DNA of 64,000 nt from Halalkalicoccus sp. CGA53 (GCF_036429475.1 NZ_CP144125.1:2294001-2358000); one strand, 5' to 3'; shown: positions 18,201 through 27,796, counted from the first letter of the stretch. The notes: generated by a model from the sequence alone, not told the origin. Translations and numbers: made by a program.

Positions 18201-18307
18201 TGATCGCCCCGGGCGGATCGTGTCGGAGCCAGATCGGCGACCGCGACGGGGAGACCGAGAACCCCCCGCACCCGATCGAGATGGTCGAAGCGGTGCTGAC
18301 GCCGTAG
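15239..18307 (+). CDS. fused FAD / Fe-S D-2-hydroxyacid dehydrogenase (GlcD-GlcF or YdiJ type), paralog 1
   Basis: 1022 residues. It oxidises a D-2-hydroxy acid (D-lactate, glycolate or D-2-hydroxyglutarate in known relatives) and passes electrons through iron-sulfur clusters to the respiratory chain. An N-terminal PCMH-type FAD domain (RGAGSSLGGQAVG near 117) is followed by the FAD-oxidase C domain, two ferredoxin-like motifs (CNGCGTCRQ near 614, CVGCKGCKSDCPTGVD near 675), and a C-terminal cysteine-rich domain with HGHCHQK (about 921) and CCGMAGSFGYEAEHY (about 951). The length matches E. coli YdiJ (about 1018). A longer open frame upstream is rejected because a TATA-like box sits 27 nt before ATG 15239. 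The lactate permease follows. Confidence 0.9.
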   Translation: MAVEKPERGRAGQGSTTDTGRSSVIEKPSGGMAEFATLNEELGHDHPDVEEYVDLAADLRDAVAGEVRFDEYAQVLYATDGSIYQARPAGVVHPTDVSDVQAAVRIAADHDVPIIARGAGSSLGGQAVGPGCVVLEMTTYMDGVVELRPEERRAVVQPGVVQDHFDEYASRWGLKFAPDPASSNRATIGGGLGNNSTGAHSVRYGISDAYTEELKVVLADGSLIHTREVVLDGEEWEEIVAKGDREAAIYETIRGLVEENRDEIGEKYPDLKRNVSGYNLQKVIYENREGEEVINLSKLLVGSESTLGVIVEAEISLVTVPEETSLALYCFSDLIEALAAVPEALEFDTSAVELMDAEVFRLARGSEQFAKYEEPIPDGTEAALMLEFDSELHEDLGEPIRRTNAHFVDEGDAFDVLEAYTDEDQADIWKLRKAAIPLLMALEGDPKPYPFIEDATVPPAELAEYVGEFERVLDEHGTSAAYFAHAGSGTLHIRPILNLKDGEGIETMRSISEDVTDLVLERHGSFSGEHGDGLARTQFNPKMYGPALWEAFKEVKTVFDPDWRLNPGKVVYREDDPTDMRENLRYGTEYHSIEPQTKLDFSAEGGFSHLVELCNGCGTCRQTDDVMCPTYRGMKDEIATTRGRANMLRAAISGEIPTEELYSERFQEEVLDLCVGCKGCKSDCPTGVDLAKLKAEVKHGYHEREGSDLRTKLFANIDRLSWLGSRLAPVSNLGPKLPGSRVVMKTVAGIAPDRKLPPFRRESLADWYEKRGPRIDEREADRKVLLFPDTYTNYSYPEPGKAAIRVLEAAGVHVRIPDECGPSGRAAYSVGLLDQAEERARTNVDALGGYVEDGWDVVAIEPSDAVVFQDEYTYLIPGTETERVAESAYGIMEYLDEHRLIDGLVEHDRLMVPTETLSYHGHCHQKSTGKDHHAVGVLARAGYDVDVLDTSCCGMAGSFGYEAEHYDLSKAIAADLFEKIDASEGETVIAPGGSCRSQIGDRDGETENPPHPIEMVEAVLTP

Positions 18308-18321
18308 CTCGCCTCGGGGGG

Positions 18322-18327
18322 TTTTTT
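18322..18327 (+). terminator. T-tract terminator after paralog 1
   Basis: A run of six T follows a G-rich stretch 15 bases after the stop codon, the form of an archaeal intrinsic terminator. Confidence 0.45.
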
Positions 18328-18443
18328 CTCCCGGTTCTCTCGAAATCAACCCTAATAGTTATGATCGACGGCTGAGCAGGTGAGCGTGAGCTGTTCACAA
18401 TGATCAGGTACGCGACATCGGAGTCGGGAACCGGTGATCGAGC

Positions 18444-20234
18444 ATGGTGATGGACGTGATCACGGCCTCGTTGCCGCTGGTGGTGGTGGCGGTGTTGCTC
18501 GTCGGCCTGCTCTGGCCGGCGACGCGGGCGATGCCGATCGCGTGGGCGGTCGCGCTCTTCGTCGGTTTCCTCTTCTGGAACAACCCGCCCGGGTGGCTCG
18601 CGGCGGCGTCGATCGTCGGCGTGATGACGGCGCTCGAGATCCTCTGGATCGTCTTCGGTGCGCTGGTGTTGCTCTACACGCTGATGCAGGCAGGGGCGTT
18701 CGACCGGATCAACGCGGGCTTCGCAGCCGTTTCGGAGGACAGACGGGTACAGATCGTCCTCCTGGCGTTCTTCCTCGCGACGTTCATCGAGGGGGCGGCC
18801 GGCTTCGGGACGCCCGCGGCGGTCGTCGCACCGCTTCTGCTCGGCCTGGGGTTCCCCGCGCTCGCGGCAGTGATCGCAGCACTGATCGGCCACATCATCG
18901 CCGTCACCTACGGCGCGGTCGGGACGCCGATCATCGTCGGCATCCAGGACCCGCTCGAGATCTACGAGGACGCGATCGTCAACGACGGTGGGATGAGCGT
19001 CGTCGAGTACTCACAGGAGGTCGCGGCGTGGGCGGCGACGTACCACGCGCTCGTCGGCTTCGTCATGCCGCTGTTCGCCGTCGGGATGGTCGTCTACTTC
19101 TTCAGCCCGAAAGACGAGCGCTCGATCGGGCCCGCGCTCAGCGTCTGGCCGCTCTGTCTGTTCGCCGGGATCTCCTTCGCGATCCCCTACTGGATCTCCG
19201 CGTGGTTCATCACGCCGGAGTTCCCGTCGCTGATCGGCGCGATGGTCGGCGGTGCGATCACCGTCTCGGTGCTCAGAGCCGGCTACCTGCTCCCCGACGA
19301 CGACTGGGAGTTCCCGCCGAGAGAGGAGTGGCCCGACCACTGGGTCGGCACGATCGAACCCGGCGAGAACGGCGGCAGGAACGGTCGTGGCCCGGAGGAG
19401 GCGGTCGTCTCCGACGGCGGCACCCTCAGGGCTCCGGAGATGTCGCTGGCGAAGGCGTGGTCCCCCTACGTCATCCTCATCGTCCTGCTGGTCCTCACGC
19501 GCGTGATCGACCCGATCTCGGAGTTCATCACGAACCCGGATATCGGCGTGACCGTCGGATCGTTCACCGTCGGGATGGTGATCGCGTGGGAGCCGATCCT
19601 CGGCTTCGAGGGGCTCGCCGGTGACATCGGCTGGGTCAACGCGCCCGGCTTCTGGCTGATCGTCAGCGCGCTCGTCGCGATCGGCATCTTCGGGATGAAC
19701 GGCGGAGAGGTGAGCGCCGCGTGGCGCGAGGCGGCCGAGAAGCTCGTCTCGCCCTTCATCGCGCTCGTCTTCGTCATCGCGATGGTGCAGGTGATGATCC
19801 AGTCGGCGGGCGCCCCCGGCGCACCCGACGCGAGCATGATCGAGGTGCTCGCCATCGCGACCGCGAACGTCACCGGGCCGGCCTACCCCGGCCTCGCCGC
19901 GCTGATCGGGGCGCTCGCCGCCGCGATGGTCGGCTCGAACACCGTCTCGAACATCACGTTCGGCGGCTTCCAGTTCACCGCGGCGCACGAACTCGACCTG
20001 CCGAGTCAGATCGTCGTCGGCACGCAGGCGGTCGGCGGCGCGATCGGCAACCTCGTCGCGATCCACAACATCGTCGCGGCGCTCGCGACCGTCGGCCTCG
20101 TCGGCCAGGAGGGTCGTGTGATCCGGCTGAACCTCATCCCGCTGTTTTACTACGCGGTGATGGTCGGGTTCTGGGCGCTGCTGTTCGTCTACGTCATGCC
20201 CGACGTTTGGCCGGCCGTCTTCGACGTCTACTGA
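18444..20234 (+). CDS. lctP: L-lactate permease, LctP family
   Basis: 596 residues, about 14 hydrophobic segments. It imports lactate (and glycolate in related proteins) with protons or sodium. Family marks: FIEGAAGFGTPAAVVAPLLL near residue 114, HIIAVTYGAVGTPI near 152, and the late VGSNTVSNITFGGFQF and VVGTQAVGGAIGNLVAIHNI. An acidic, Gly-rich loop near 300-335 is a halophile insertion. A second in-frame ATG two codons in is an equal choice of start. It lies between a D-type hydroxyacid dehydrogenase and a convergent L-lactate oxidation operon, so both lactate enantiomers could be used. Confidence 0.92.
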   Translation: MVMDVITASLPLVVVAVLLVGLLWPATRAMPIAWAVALFVGFLFWNNPPGWLAAASIVGVMTALEILWIVFGALVLLYTLMQAGAFDRINAGFAAVSEDRRVQIVLLAFFLATFIEGAAGFGTPAAVVAPLLLGLGFPALAAVIAALIGHIIAVTYGAVGTPIIVGIQDPLEIYEDAIVNDGGMSVVEYSQEVAAWAATYHALVGFVMPLFAVGMVVYFFSPKDERSIGPALSVWPLCLFAGISFAIPYWISAWFITPEFPSLIGAMVGGAITVSVLRAGYLLPDDDWEFPPREEWPDHWVGTIEPGENGGRNGRGPEEAVVSDGGTLRAPEMSLAKAWSPYVILIVLLVLTRVIDPISEFITNPDIGVTVGSFTVGMVIAWEPILGFEGLAGDIGWVNAPGFWLIVSALVAIGIFGMNGGEVSAAWREAAEKLVSPFIALVFVIAMVQVMIQSAGAPGAPDASMIEVLAIATANVTGPAYPGLAALIGALAAAMVGSNTVSNITFGGFQFTAAHELDLPSQIVVGTQAVGGAIGNLVAIHNIVAALATVGLVGQEGRVIRLNLIPLFYYAVMVGFWALLFVYVMPDVWPAVFDVY

Positions 20235-20266
20235 CCGTCGAACCGGCTTCGAAAACCCTCCTCACA

Positions 20267-22474
20267 CTATTCGGGTGCGATCAGCTCGACCGGGTGGATC
20301 GGCTCTCTCGTCATGAGGTCGTCCAGCTGATCGGTACAGGAGGTGCCGCTCGTGAGGACGATCCGATCCCGTTCGCCCGGCTGCTCGAACTGCTCCACCA
20401 GATCGTAGCCGATGTCGAGCGCGAGGTCGTAGTACTGGCTCTTGTAGCCGAACGAGCCGGCCATCCCACAGCACTCGACCTCCGAGGTGAGCACGTCGTA
20501 GCCCAGCCGTGAGAGGACGGCTTCGGTGTAGCCCTCGAGGTTCAACGAGCGCTGCTGGCAGTGGCTGTGGTAGGCGACGCGGTCGTCTCCGGTTCGAAGT
20601 GCTTCCTCGTTCGCGCCGTTCTCGAGCAGGCCGAAGACGTACTCCAGTACCTCGTAACTGTTCTCGTCCAGCCGCTCGAACGAGCGCTCGGGCAGGAAGT
20701 GTTCGTAGTCCGCGCGGAACATCGCGAGGTCGCTCGGCTCGATCACGACGATATCCCCCCCGGAATCGACGTGTTCGGCGAGCGCGCCGTAGACCGCGCT
20801 CGCCGCTTCGTCCGCCGTCGCGAGCATCCCCTGGCTGAGCGGCGCGCGACCGCTCTCCGGGACCTCGGGCACCCGCACGTGGACGCCGAGCGCCTCGAGC
20901 GTTCGTACCGCCGCTTTCCCCCGGTCGACGGCCACGTAGTTCGTGTAGGCGTCGGCGTAGAGCACCGCCTCTCGGTCGGCGTCGACCGCGTCCACGCGGG
21001 GGCCACCGCGCCCCTCGAACCAGTCGACGAGCGTCTCGCGCCGAAACGTCGGGAGCGGCCGCCGTCGGTCGATCCCGAAGAGGCGTTCCATCGCGATCCT
21101 CGCCGGCGGCAGGGACCCGATCCAGTTCGAGACCGGCGCGGACGCGCTCCCCAGCCTCGCGAGCGTCCCGTAGTTGCCGAACAGCCGTTTCTGGAGGTCG
21201 GGACCGCCCTCCTCGGCGTCGGGGACGAGTCCGTCGACGAGGAAGTCGAACCCCTCTCCCCTCCCGTGGTTGATCCGATCCCGCACCACCTCGTTGATCC
21301 ACGGGATGTCGATCTTCACCGGACAGGCCGGGACACACCGCGAACACCCCGTACAGAGGTCGTTGAACTCGGCTGCCGAATCGAGCCCGTGGACGCCGGC
21401 CTCCCAGCCGGTCGCGATGCCGCCCGAGTAGGTCTCGCCGCCGAAGGCGTGGCCGCCGACGTGCTGGAAGTTCGCACACGTGTTCGAACACGCCGCACAC
21501 CGGATGCAGTAGAGCGTCTCGCATAGGTGGGTGTCCTCGCGCATCGCCATCCGGCCGTTGTCGAGCAGGACGAGGTGGAACTCCCGCTCGGCGTCCGACC
21601 CCCCGAACCCCGGGACGTCGGGTGACTCGAAGTCGATCGGCGGGCTCTCGACCGGGGGCGTCAGCAGCGAGACGTAGGAGGTGAGGTCCTGGCCGGTGCC
21701 CGACCGGCCGATCAGCTCGACGAACGGCGCGAGGTCCTCGAACCGGGGGACGATCTTCTCGACGCCCGCGAGCGCGACGTGCGTGTCCGGCGCGACCGCC
21801 GACTTCCGGGCGTTGCCCTCGCTGGTCACGAGCATCATCGTACCCGACTCCGCGACGAGGAAGTTCGCGCCGGTCATTCCGACGTCCGCCCCCGTCACCT
21901 TCTCGAGGAGGTACTCCCGGGCGAACATCGTGAGCTCCTCCGCCGTCTCCGGGGGATCGTCGGGCTCGAAGACCTCCTCGATCAGCCGGGCGATCTCATC
22001 GCGGGACTTGTGGATCGCGGGCGCGACGATGTGCGAGGGGTCTTCCTCGGCGATCTGGAGGACGAACTCCGCGAGGTCGGTCTCGGTGACCTCGATGCCC
22101 GCTCGCTCTAGGTGCTCGTTCACCTCGATCTCCTCCGAGGTCATCGACTTCGATTTCACCAGCGTCTCCGCACCTCGTTCGGCAAAGACCTCCTCGATGT
22201 AGCGGTTCGCGTCTGCGGCGTCGCTCGCCAGGTAGACGTGGCCGCCGTTCTCCTCGACGCTCTCGGTGAGCTCGTCGATCAGCTCGGGAAGCCGCTCGAT
22301 CGCGTCCTCTTTGATCTCACGAGCGCGGTCTTTCAGCTCCTCGTAGTCGTCCAGTTCCGCGACCGAGTCGTATCGTCCTCGGTTGAAGACGGCCGTGTTC
22401 GCCTGCACCGAGTCGCCCTCGGTCTCGAGGAGCTCCCTGAGCCTCGCGGCGGTCTCGGCTCGGTCGGCGCTCAC
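20267..22474 (-). CDS. L-lactate oxidation protein: LutB/LldF and LutA/LldE-type fusion
   Basis: 735 residues. It is a fusion of two bacterial subunits that oxidise L-lactate to pyruvate. Residues 1-280 form a LUD domain (VGMTGANFLVAESGTMMLVTSEGN is the family signature). Next come two cluster motifs, CIRCAACSNTC (about 321) and CTGCSRCVPACPVKID (about 375). The C-terminal third is the cysteine-rich domain with HSHCQQR and CCGMAGSFGYKSQYYD (about 668). Bacteria encode LutA and LutB separately; here they are one chain with only one full CCG-type repeat near the end. Start ATG 22474 overlaps the LutC-like stop by four bases. Confidence 0.85.
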   Translation of the reverse strand: MSADRAETAARLRELLETEGDSVQANTAVFNRGRYDSVAELDDYEELKDRAREIKEDAIERLPELIDELTESVEENGGHVYLASDAADANRYIEEVFAERGAETLVKSKSMTSEEIEVNEHLERAGIEVTETDLAEFVLQIAEEDPSHIVAPAIHKSRDEIARLIEEVFEPDDPPETAEELTMFAREYLLEKVTGADVGMTGANFLVAESGTMMLVTSEGNARKSAVAPDTHVALAGVEKIVPRFEDLAPFVELIGRSGTGQDLTSYVSLLTPPVESPPIDFESPDVPGFGGSDAEREFHLVLLDNGRMAMREDTHLCETLYCIRCAACSNTCANFQHVGGHAFGGETYSGGIATGWEAGVHGLDSAAEFNDLCTGCSRCVPACPVKIDIPWINEVVRDRINHGRGEGFDFLVDGLVPDAEEGGPDLQKRLFGNYGTLARLGSASAPVSNWIGSLPPARIAMERLFGIDRRRPLPTFRRETLVDWFEGRGGPRVDAVDADREAVLYADAYTNYVAVDRGKAAVRTLEALGVHVRVPEVPESGRAPLSQGMLATADEAASAVYGALAEHVDSGGDIVVIEPSDLAMFRADYEHFLPERSFERLDENSYEVLEYVFGLLENGANEEALRTGDDRVAYHSHCQQRSLNLEGYTEAVLSRLGYDVLTSEVECCGMAGSFGYKSQYYDLALDIGYDLVEQFEQPGERDRIVLTSGTSCTDQLDDLMTREPIHPVELIAPE

Positions 22475-22980
22475 AGCCCCTCCACGAGCAGCACGTCGAC
22501 CGTCTTCGGGCCGTGTGCGCCCCGGACGAGTTCGCCCATGTCGGCGGTCGCGCTCGGTCCCGTCGCGACGATCGCGCTGGCTCTCGCCTCGCCCACCTCC
22601 TCCGAGAGCCGCGAGAACGCCGTCGGGATATCTCGTACTATATCGCTCTCGGCGAGGACGGCGACGTGGTGATCGCAGAAGACGCTCACCTGTTCGCTCC
22701 CGTCTTCGGTGGCGGGCAGCACGAGCGAGCCGTACTCGGCGACCGCGAAGGAGGCGGCGGTCACGCCGGTTACCGCCTCCTCCAGCTCCCGCGGACTCGG
22801 ATCGAGCGTCACCGTCTCCGGGAGGCCGAGTCCCTCGAACGGGAGTCTCGCGCCGACCGCCGGCTCGGAGACCAGCTCGGACAGCGTCGCCTCGAAGCCC
22901 GGGGGATCGGTTCGCGAGAGCCCAACGTCGAGGGCCGCGAGCGAGCGTTCGAACGCCCCCTGCGTGTGTGTCGTTGCCAT
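22471..22980 (-). CDS. LutC/YkgG-type LUD domain protein
   Basis: 169 residues of the LutC (LldG) type, the third part of the L-lactate oxidation complex. Features: VTAASFAVAEYGSLVLPATED near 75-95, HHVAVLAESDIVRDIPTAF near 107 and a late VATGPSATADMGELVRGAHGP. It is upstream of and overlaps the LutB/LutA-type fusion gene on the minus strand, so the pair forms one operon that diverges from the malic enzyme gene. Confidence 0.87.
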   Translation of the reverse strand: MATTHTQGAFERSLAALDVGLSRTDPPGFEATLSELVSEPAVGARLPFEGLGLPETVTLDPSPRELEEAVTGVTAASFAVAEYGSLVLPATEDGSEQVSVFCDHHVAVLAESDIVRDIPTAFSRLSEEVGEARASAIVATGPSATADMGELVRGAHGPKTVDVLLVEGL

Positions 22981-23070
22981 GTCCCCGCCTTAGGGCGGAG
23001 CCGTTTCACTCTTTCTTCGGCGACCGGGGTTCGACGGTCGTCGAATCCGCTTCCCGCTACCGACGACACC

Positions 23071-23078
23071 TTTTTGAG
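23071..23078 (+). promoter_or_regulatory. TATA-like box of the malic enzyme gene
   Basis: TTTTTGAG about 26 nt before ATG 23100. It supports this start over the long in-frame upstream extension. Confidence 0.45.
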
Positions 23079-23099
23079 ACGGGCGGGGCATCTCACGGT

Positions 23100-25352
23100 A
23101 TGTCACTCGAAGACGACGCGTTGGAGTACCACCGGACCGACCCGCCGGGGAAGATCGAGATCGCGACGACCAAGCCGACGAACACCCAGCGCGACCTCAG
23201 CCTCGCCTACTCGCCGGGGGTCGCCCGCCCGTGTGAGGTGATCGCCGAGAGCCCCGAGGACGTCTACACCTACACCGCGAAGGGCAACCTCGTCTGCGTC
23301 GTCTCGAACGGGACCGCCGTACTGGGTCTCGGAGACATCGGCGCCGCCGCCTCGAAACCCGTGATGGAGGGCAAGGGGGTACTGTTCAAGCGCTTCGCCG
23401 ACATCGACGTCTTCGACATCGAACTCGACACCACGGACACGGAGGAGTTCGTCCGCGCGGTGGAGCTGATGGAGCCCACCTTCGGCGGCGTGAACCTAGA
23501 GGACATCAAGGCGCCCGAGTGTTTCGAGATCGAGGAGCGGCTCAGAGACAGCATGTCGATCCCGGTCTTCCACGACGATCAGCACGGCACGGCGATCATC
23601 TCCGGGGCGGCGCTGTTGAACGCCGCCGAACTCGCCGGGAAGGAGCTCTCGGAACTCTCGGTCGTCTTCTCGGGCGCGGGCGCGAGCGCGCTCGCGAGCG
23701 CCCGCTTCTACGTCTCGCTCGGGGTACGCAGAGAGAACATCACGATGTGTGACTCCTCGGGGATCATCACCGAGTCACGAGCGGAGGAGGTCAACGAGTA
23801 CAAACGCGAGTTCGCGAGCGATCGCGAGGAAGGGGGACTCGCCGACGCGATGGAGGGTGCGGACGTGCTCGTCGGGCTCTCGATCGCCGGCATCGTCAGC
23901 CAGGAGATGGTCCGGTCGATGGCCGAGAACCCGATCATCTTCGCGATGGCGAACCCCGACCCGGAGATCACGTACGAGGACGCGAAGGTCGCCCGCGAGG
24001 ACACCGTGATTATGGCGACCGGGCGTTCGGACTACCCGAACCAGGTGAACAACGTCATCGGCTTCCCGTTCATCTTCCGGGGCGCGCTCGACGTTCGCGC
24101 GACCGAGATCAACGAGGCGATGAAGATCGCGTGTGCGGAGGCGATCGCCGACCTCGCGAAACAGGACGTCCCCGATGCAGTTGTAAAGGCCTACGGCGGC
24201 GACGAGCCGCTCCAGTTCGGTCCCGAGTATATCATCCCGAAGCCGGTCGATCCCAGGGTGCTGTTCGAACTCTCGCCGGCGGTCGCGCAGGCCGCAATGG
24301 ACAGCGGCGCTGCTCGAAAGGAGATCGACATCGAGGCGTACAGGGAGGAGCTCGAAGCCCGCCTCGGCAAGTCGAGGGAGATGATGCGCGTCGTCCTGAA
24401 CAAGGCCAAGAGCGAACCCAAACGCCTCGCGCTCGCCGAGGGCGAGGACGAGAAGATGATCCGCGCGGCCTACCAGATCGAGGAGGAGGGGATCGCGGAG
24501 CCGGTGCTGCTCGGCGAGCGCGCGGATATCGAGCGGACGATCGCCCGGCTGGGCCTCGAGTACGAACCCGAGGTCGTCGACCTCTCGGAGGGACGGCTCG
24601 ACGGCTACGCCGACGCGCTCTACGAGAAGCGAAAGCGAAAGGGGATCACGCGAAGCGAGGCCGAGGACCTGGTCCGGACCGACTCGAACTACCTCGGGAG
24701 CGTGCTCGTCGAGCGGGGGGAGGCCGACGCGATGCTGACCGGGCTCACGCATCACTACCCGACGGCGCTCCGCCCGCCGCTGCAGGTGATCGGCACCGCC
24801 GAGGACGTGAACTACGCCGCCGGCGTCTACATGCTCGCCTTCCAGAACCAGGTCGTCTTCCTCGCCGACGCGACGGTGAACCAGAATCCCGACGAGGAAG
24901 TGCTCGCGGAGGTGACGAAACAGACGGCGAAGCTCGCCCGTCGGTTCAACGTCGAACCCCGGGCGGCGATGCTCTCGTACTCGAACTTCGGGAGCGTCGA
25001 CAACGAGGGGACGCGAAAGCCCCGCGACGCGGCGCGGCTCCTCAGGGAGGACCCGACCGTCGACTTCCCGGTCGACGGCGAGATGCAGGCCGATACGGCG
25101 GTAGTAGAGGAGATCCTCACCGGGACGTACGAGTTCTCCGAACTCGAGGAGCCGGCGAACGTGCTCGTCTTCCCGAACCTCGAGGCCGGCAACATCGCGT
25201 ACAAACTCCTCCAGCGTCTCGGCGGGGCGGAGGCGACGGGCCCGATGCTCGTCGGGATGGACAAGCCGGTCCACGTGCTCCAGCGCGGCGACGAGGTGAA
25301 GGACATCGTCAACCTCGCCGCCGTCGCCGTCGTCGACGCCCAGGAGGAATGA
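23100..25352 (+). CDS. malic enzyme with C-terminal phosphotransacetylase-like domain (MaeB type)
   Basis: 750 residues. It decarboxylates malate to pyruvate with NAD(P). Residues 1-430 are the malic enzyme: [15 protein letters not shown] near 40, [20 protein letters not shown] near 64, [13 protein letters not shown] near 130, [19 protein letters not shown] near 158 and a Rossmann domain with [11 protein letters not shown] near 188. Residues 430-750 resemble phosphotransacetylase ([29 protein letters not shown]-like text), probably a regulatory acetyl-CoA sensor as in MaeB. It links malate from the neighbouring pathways to pyruvate. Confidence 0.93.
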   Translation: MSLEDDALEYHRTDPPGKIEIATTKPTNTQRDLSLAYSPGVARPCEVIAESPEDVYTYTAKGNLVCVVSNGTAVLGLGDIGAAASKPVMEGKGVLFKRFADIDVFDIELDTTDTEEFVRAVELMEPTFGGVNLEDIKAPECFEIEERLRDSMSIPVFHDDQHGTAIISGAALLNAAELAGKELSELSVVFSGAGASALASARFYVSLGVRRENITMCDSSGIITESRAEEVNEYKREFASDREEGGLADAMEGADVLVGLSIAGIVSQEMVRSMAENPIIFAMANPDPEITYEDAKVAREDTVIMATGRSDYPNQVNNVIGFPFIFRGALDVRATEINEAMKIACAEAIADLAKQDVPDAVVKAYGGDEPLQFGPEYIIPKPVDPRVLFELSPAVAQAAMDSGAARKEIDIEAYREELEARLGKSREMMRVVLNKAKSEPKRLALAEGEDEKMIRAAYQIEEEGIAEPVLLGERADIERTIARLGLEYEPEVVDLSEGRLDGYADALYEKRKRKGITRSEAEDLVRTDSNYLGSVLVERGEADAMLTGLTHHYPTALRPPLQVIGTAEDVNYAAGVYMLAFQNQVVFLADATVNQNPDEEVLAEVTKQTAKLARRFNVEPRAAMLSYSNFGSVDNEGTRKPRDAARLLREDPTVDFPVDGEMQADTAVVEEILTGTYEFSELEEPANVLVFPNLEAGNIAYKLLQRLGGAEATGPMLVGMDKPVHVLQRGDEVKDIVNLAAVAVVDAQEE

Positions 25353-25453
25353 GCGACCAGCGGGAACCGGACGGCTCCGCCGCCCGGGAAAGCGGTAAGA
25401 CACACACCCGACGAAGCGACTAAACGGCCCGGCGTGCTCTCCCCGAACGTCCG

Positions 25454-26725
25454 ATGCGTCTCGACGACAACGACCGCTCGATAACCGTCTTCACCGCGCT
25501 CGCCCACGGGGTGTTTCACACCTACGAGCTGTCGATCCCGATCTTCATCGTCATCTGGCTCGACGTCTTCGACGTCTCCGCAGCGGTACTCGGCCTGGTC
25601 GTCGGCCTCGGCTACGGGCTGATCGGCGTCGGCGCGGTCCCGAGCGGCGTACTCGCGGATCGCTACGGCTCGCGCCGGCTGATCGTCGTCTCCGTGGTCG
25701 GGATGGGCGGGGGCTTTCTCGCGCTCTCGGTCTCGCCGAGCGTCCACACGCTCGCACTCGCCATCGTCGTCTGGGGAGCTGCGGCGAGCGTCTACCACCC
25801 GGCGGGGCTCTCGCTGATCAGCCGCGGGGCGCGAGAGCGCGGGACGGTCTTCGCCTACCACGGCGTCGGCGGCAACGTCGGTACCGCGCTCGGTCCGCTG
25901 CTCGCGGCGCTCGCGCTCGTCTTCCTCGACTGGCGGCTCGTCGCCGCGCTGCTCGTGGTTCCGGCGGTCGTCGTCGTCGTCCTCGGCTCGACCATCGACT
26001 TCGAGACCGACCGCTACGCCGAGGACGAGGCCGTCACCGACGGCGGGGACGGGGAGAGCGAGGACGAGCCCGAACGCGAAGGGGTCGAGGAGTGGGAGTC
26101 GCTCACGCTCGAGAGCTTCCTCGCCGACTCCCGCAAACTGTTCACCCTCGGGTTCGCGCTCACGTTCGTCGTCGTCATGCTCTACGGCACCTACTACCGC
26201 GGCCTGCTCACCTTCCTCCCCGACATGATCGCCGACCTGCCCGGCTTCGAACCGTACACCGTGATGGGCCAGACCGCCGAACCCGGCCAGTACGTCTACA
26301 GCGGCCTGCTGATGATCGGCATCCTCGGCCAGTACGCCGGCGGCAGGGTGACGGATCTGGTCCGCACGGAGTACGCGCTGTTCGCGACGCTCGCCGTGCT
26401 CTCGGTGACGGCGTTCGCCTTTCTCCCCGTGGCGAGCGTCGGCGTCGCCCCCTTCCTGCTGCTCTGTGCGGTGCTCGGCTTCTGTCTCTACGCGACCGCC
26501 CCGATCTACCAGGTCGTCATCGCGGAGTACGCCGCGGCGGACGTCCACGGCCTCTCCTACGGCTACACCTATCTCGGGATGTTCGGCGTCGGCGCGGCGG
26601 GCGCCGCCATCGCCGGCGCGCTGCTCACCTACGCGGACTCCGCGGCGCTCTTTCTCACCCTCGGCTCGGTCGCGCTCGTCGCCGCGGCGCTCACGCTCGT
26701 CGTCTATCGTCTCGGCGAGAGGTAA
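25454..26725 (+). CDS. major facilitator superfamily transporter
   Basis: 423 residues, about 12 hydrophobic segments with a soluble acidic loop near residues 185-215 between the two halves. The loop between segments 2 and 3 has the MFS motif GVLADRYGSRRL (about 61-72). The hydrophobic region near 115-135 (YHPAGLSLISRGARERG) resembles the fosmidomycin-resistance/nitrate-type subgroup. The substrate is unknown. Its stop is 10 bases from the stop of the convergent dehydrogenase gene. Confidence 0.88.
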   Translation: MRLDDNDRSITVFTALAHGVFHTYELSIPIFIVIWLDVFDVSAAVLGLVVGLGYGLIGVGAVPSGVLADRYGSRRLIVVSVVGMGGGFLALSVSPSVHTLALAIVVWGAAASVYHPAGLSLISRGARERGTVFAYHGVGGNVGTALGPLLAALALVFLDWRLVAALLVVPAVVVVVLGSTIDFETDRYAEDEAVTDGGDGESEDEPEREGVEEWESLTLESFLADSRKLFTLGFALTFVVVMLYGTYYRGLLTFLPDMIADLPGFEPYTVMGQTAEPGQYVYSGLLMIGILGQYAGGRVTDLVRTEYALFATLAVLSVTAFAFLPVASVGVAPFLLLCAVLGFCLYATAPIYQVVIAEYAAADVHGLSYGYTYLGMFGVGAAGAAIAGALLTYADSAALFLTLGSVALVAAALTLVVYRLGER

Positions 26726-26735
26726 TCCACCCGAG

Positions 26736-27674
26736 CTACGCCACCCTGTTCCGTAGCTTCTCGCCCGTTCGGTAGCGCCGGACGTTCTCGGCCACCAGCT
26801 CCGCGATGTCGAGGTGATACCGGTTCGTCGCCGACCCCTTGTGCGGCGTGAGTATCACCTCGTCCATCCCCCACAGCGGCGACTCCTCGGGAAGGGGTTC
26901 GGTCTCGAAGACGTCCAGACCCGCCCCGGCGATCTCGCCGGATTCGAGCGCGGAGACCAGCGCCCCCTCGTCGACGATCGGGCCGCGGGCGACGTTGATC
27001 AAGTAGGCGTCCTCGCGCATCGTCTCGAACTCGGGTGCAGAGAACAGCCCGTCGGTCGCGGGCGTGTGTGGCAGCGCGATTGCGACGAACTTCGCACCCG
27101 AGATCGCCTCGTGGAGCTCGTCCGGGTGGTAGGTCCGCTCGACGCCGGGTACCGAGTCCTCCGAGCGACGCACGCCGACGACCTCCATCCCGAGACCGGC
27201 ACCGCGTTCGGCGATCCCCTGCCCGATCGTCCCGAGGCCGACGACGCAGAGCCGTTCGTTCTCGACCGTGAACGGTCGCTCGTACTCCGGGGAGTACCAC
27301 TCGCCTGCGAGCTGGTGATCCCGATAGCGGTGAAAGAGCCGGGCGAACGAGAGGGCGAAGCCGATCGCCACCTCCCCGACGGTCGCGCCGTGGATCCCCG
27401 AACTGTTCGTCAGCGGGATCCCCTCCCGTTCGTAGGCAGCGATGTCGAACTCGTCGTAGCCCGCCCGCGCGCAGTGGACCCAGCCAGCATCGAGGTACTC
27501 CGGTCGCGGGACGTACGAGACCACCGCGTCGGTCTCGTCGTAGCTCTCGCCGTCGCCGACGAGTTCCGCCGGGATCGGGAGGTCGGCGAACGCCTCCACG
27601 AACGGCTTCTTCGGGATGACCGCCTCGACGGATTCGTGTACGTACAGCTGTCCGAGTTCGGGTCGCTCGTTCAT
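26736..27674 (-). CDS. D-2-hydroxyacid dehydrogenase (NAD(P)-dependent)
   Basis: 312 residues. It reduces 2-oxo acids such as glyoxylate, hydroxypyruvate or branched oxo acids to D-hydroxy acids, or works in reverse. Visible: nucleotide-binding VVGLGTIGQGIA (144-155), catalytic Arg 230 (NVARGPIVDEGAL), Glu near 257-259 (FETEP) and His 278 (LTPHKGSAT). An in-frame extension of 22 residues is rejected, since MNERPELG at 27674 gives the usual start. It is divergent from the ThDP enzyme gene, with an inverted repeat between them. Confidence 0.88.
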   Translation of the reverse strand: MNERPELGQLYVHESVEAVIPKKPFVEAFADLPIPAELVGDGESYDETDAVVSYVPRPEYLDAGWVHCARAGYDEFDIAAYEREGIPLTNSSGIHGATVGEVAIGFALSFARLFHRYRDHQLAGEWYSPEYERPFTVENERLCVVGLGTIGQGIAERGAGLGMEVVGVRRSEDSVPGVERTYHPDELHEAISGAKFVAIALPHTPATDGLFSAPEFETMREDAYLINVARGPIVDEGALVSALESGEIAGAGLDVFETEPLPEESPLWGMDEVILTPHKGSATNRYHLDIAELVAENVRRYRTGEKLRNRVA

Positions 27675-27707
27675 GGTAGCTGCAGGTATGTGTCCGATTT
27701 GAGCGTT

Positions 27708-27726
27708 GTGGAACGGGCGCTTCCAC
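27708..27726. promoter_or_regulatory. inverted repeat GTGGAA-N7-TTCCAC in a divergent promoter
   Basis: Perfect 6-base arms centred in the 122-base gap between the D-2-hydroxyacid dehydrogenase and the ThDP-dependent enzyme genes. The position fits a shared operator. Confidence 0.35.
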
Positions 27727-27796
27727 GAGAGACGGCCCACCGGCCGAACCTACATCCTTATGACGCACGTTACCCAATGAGCCATCGTTAGAGCCC

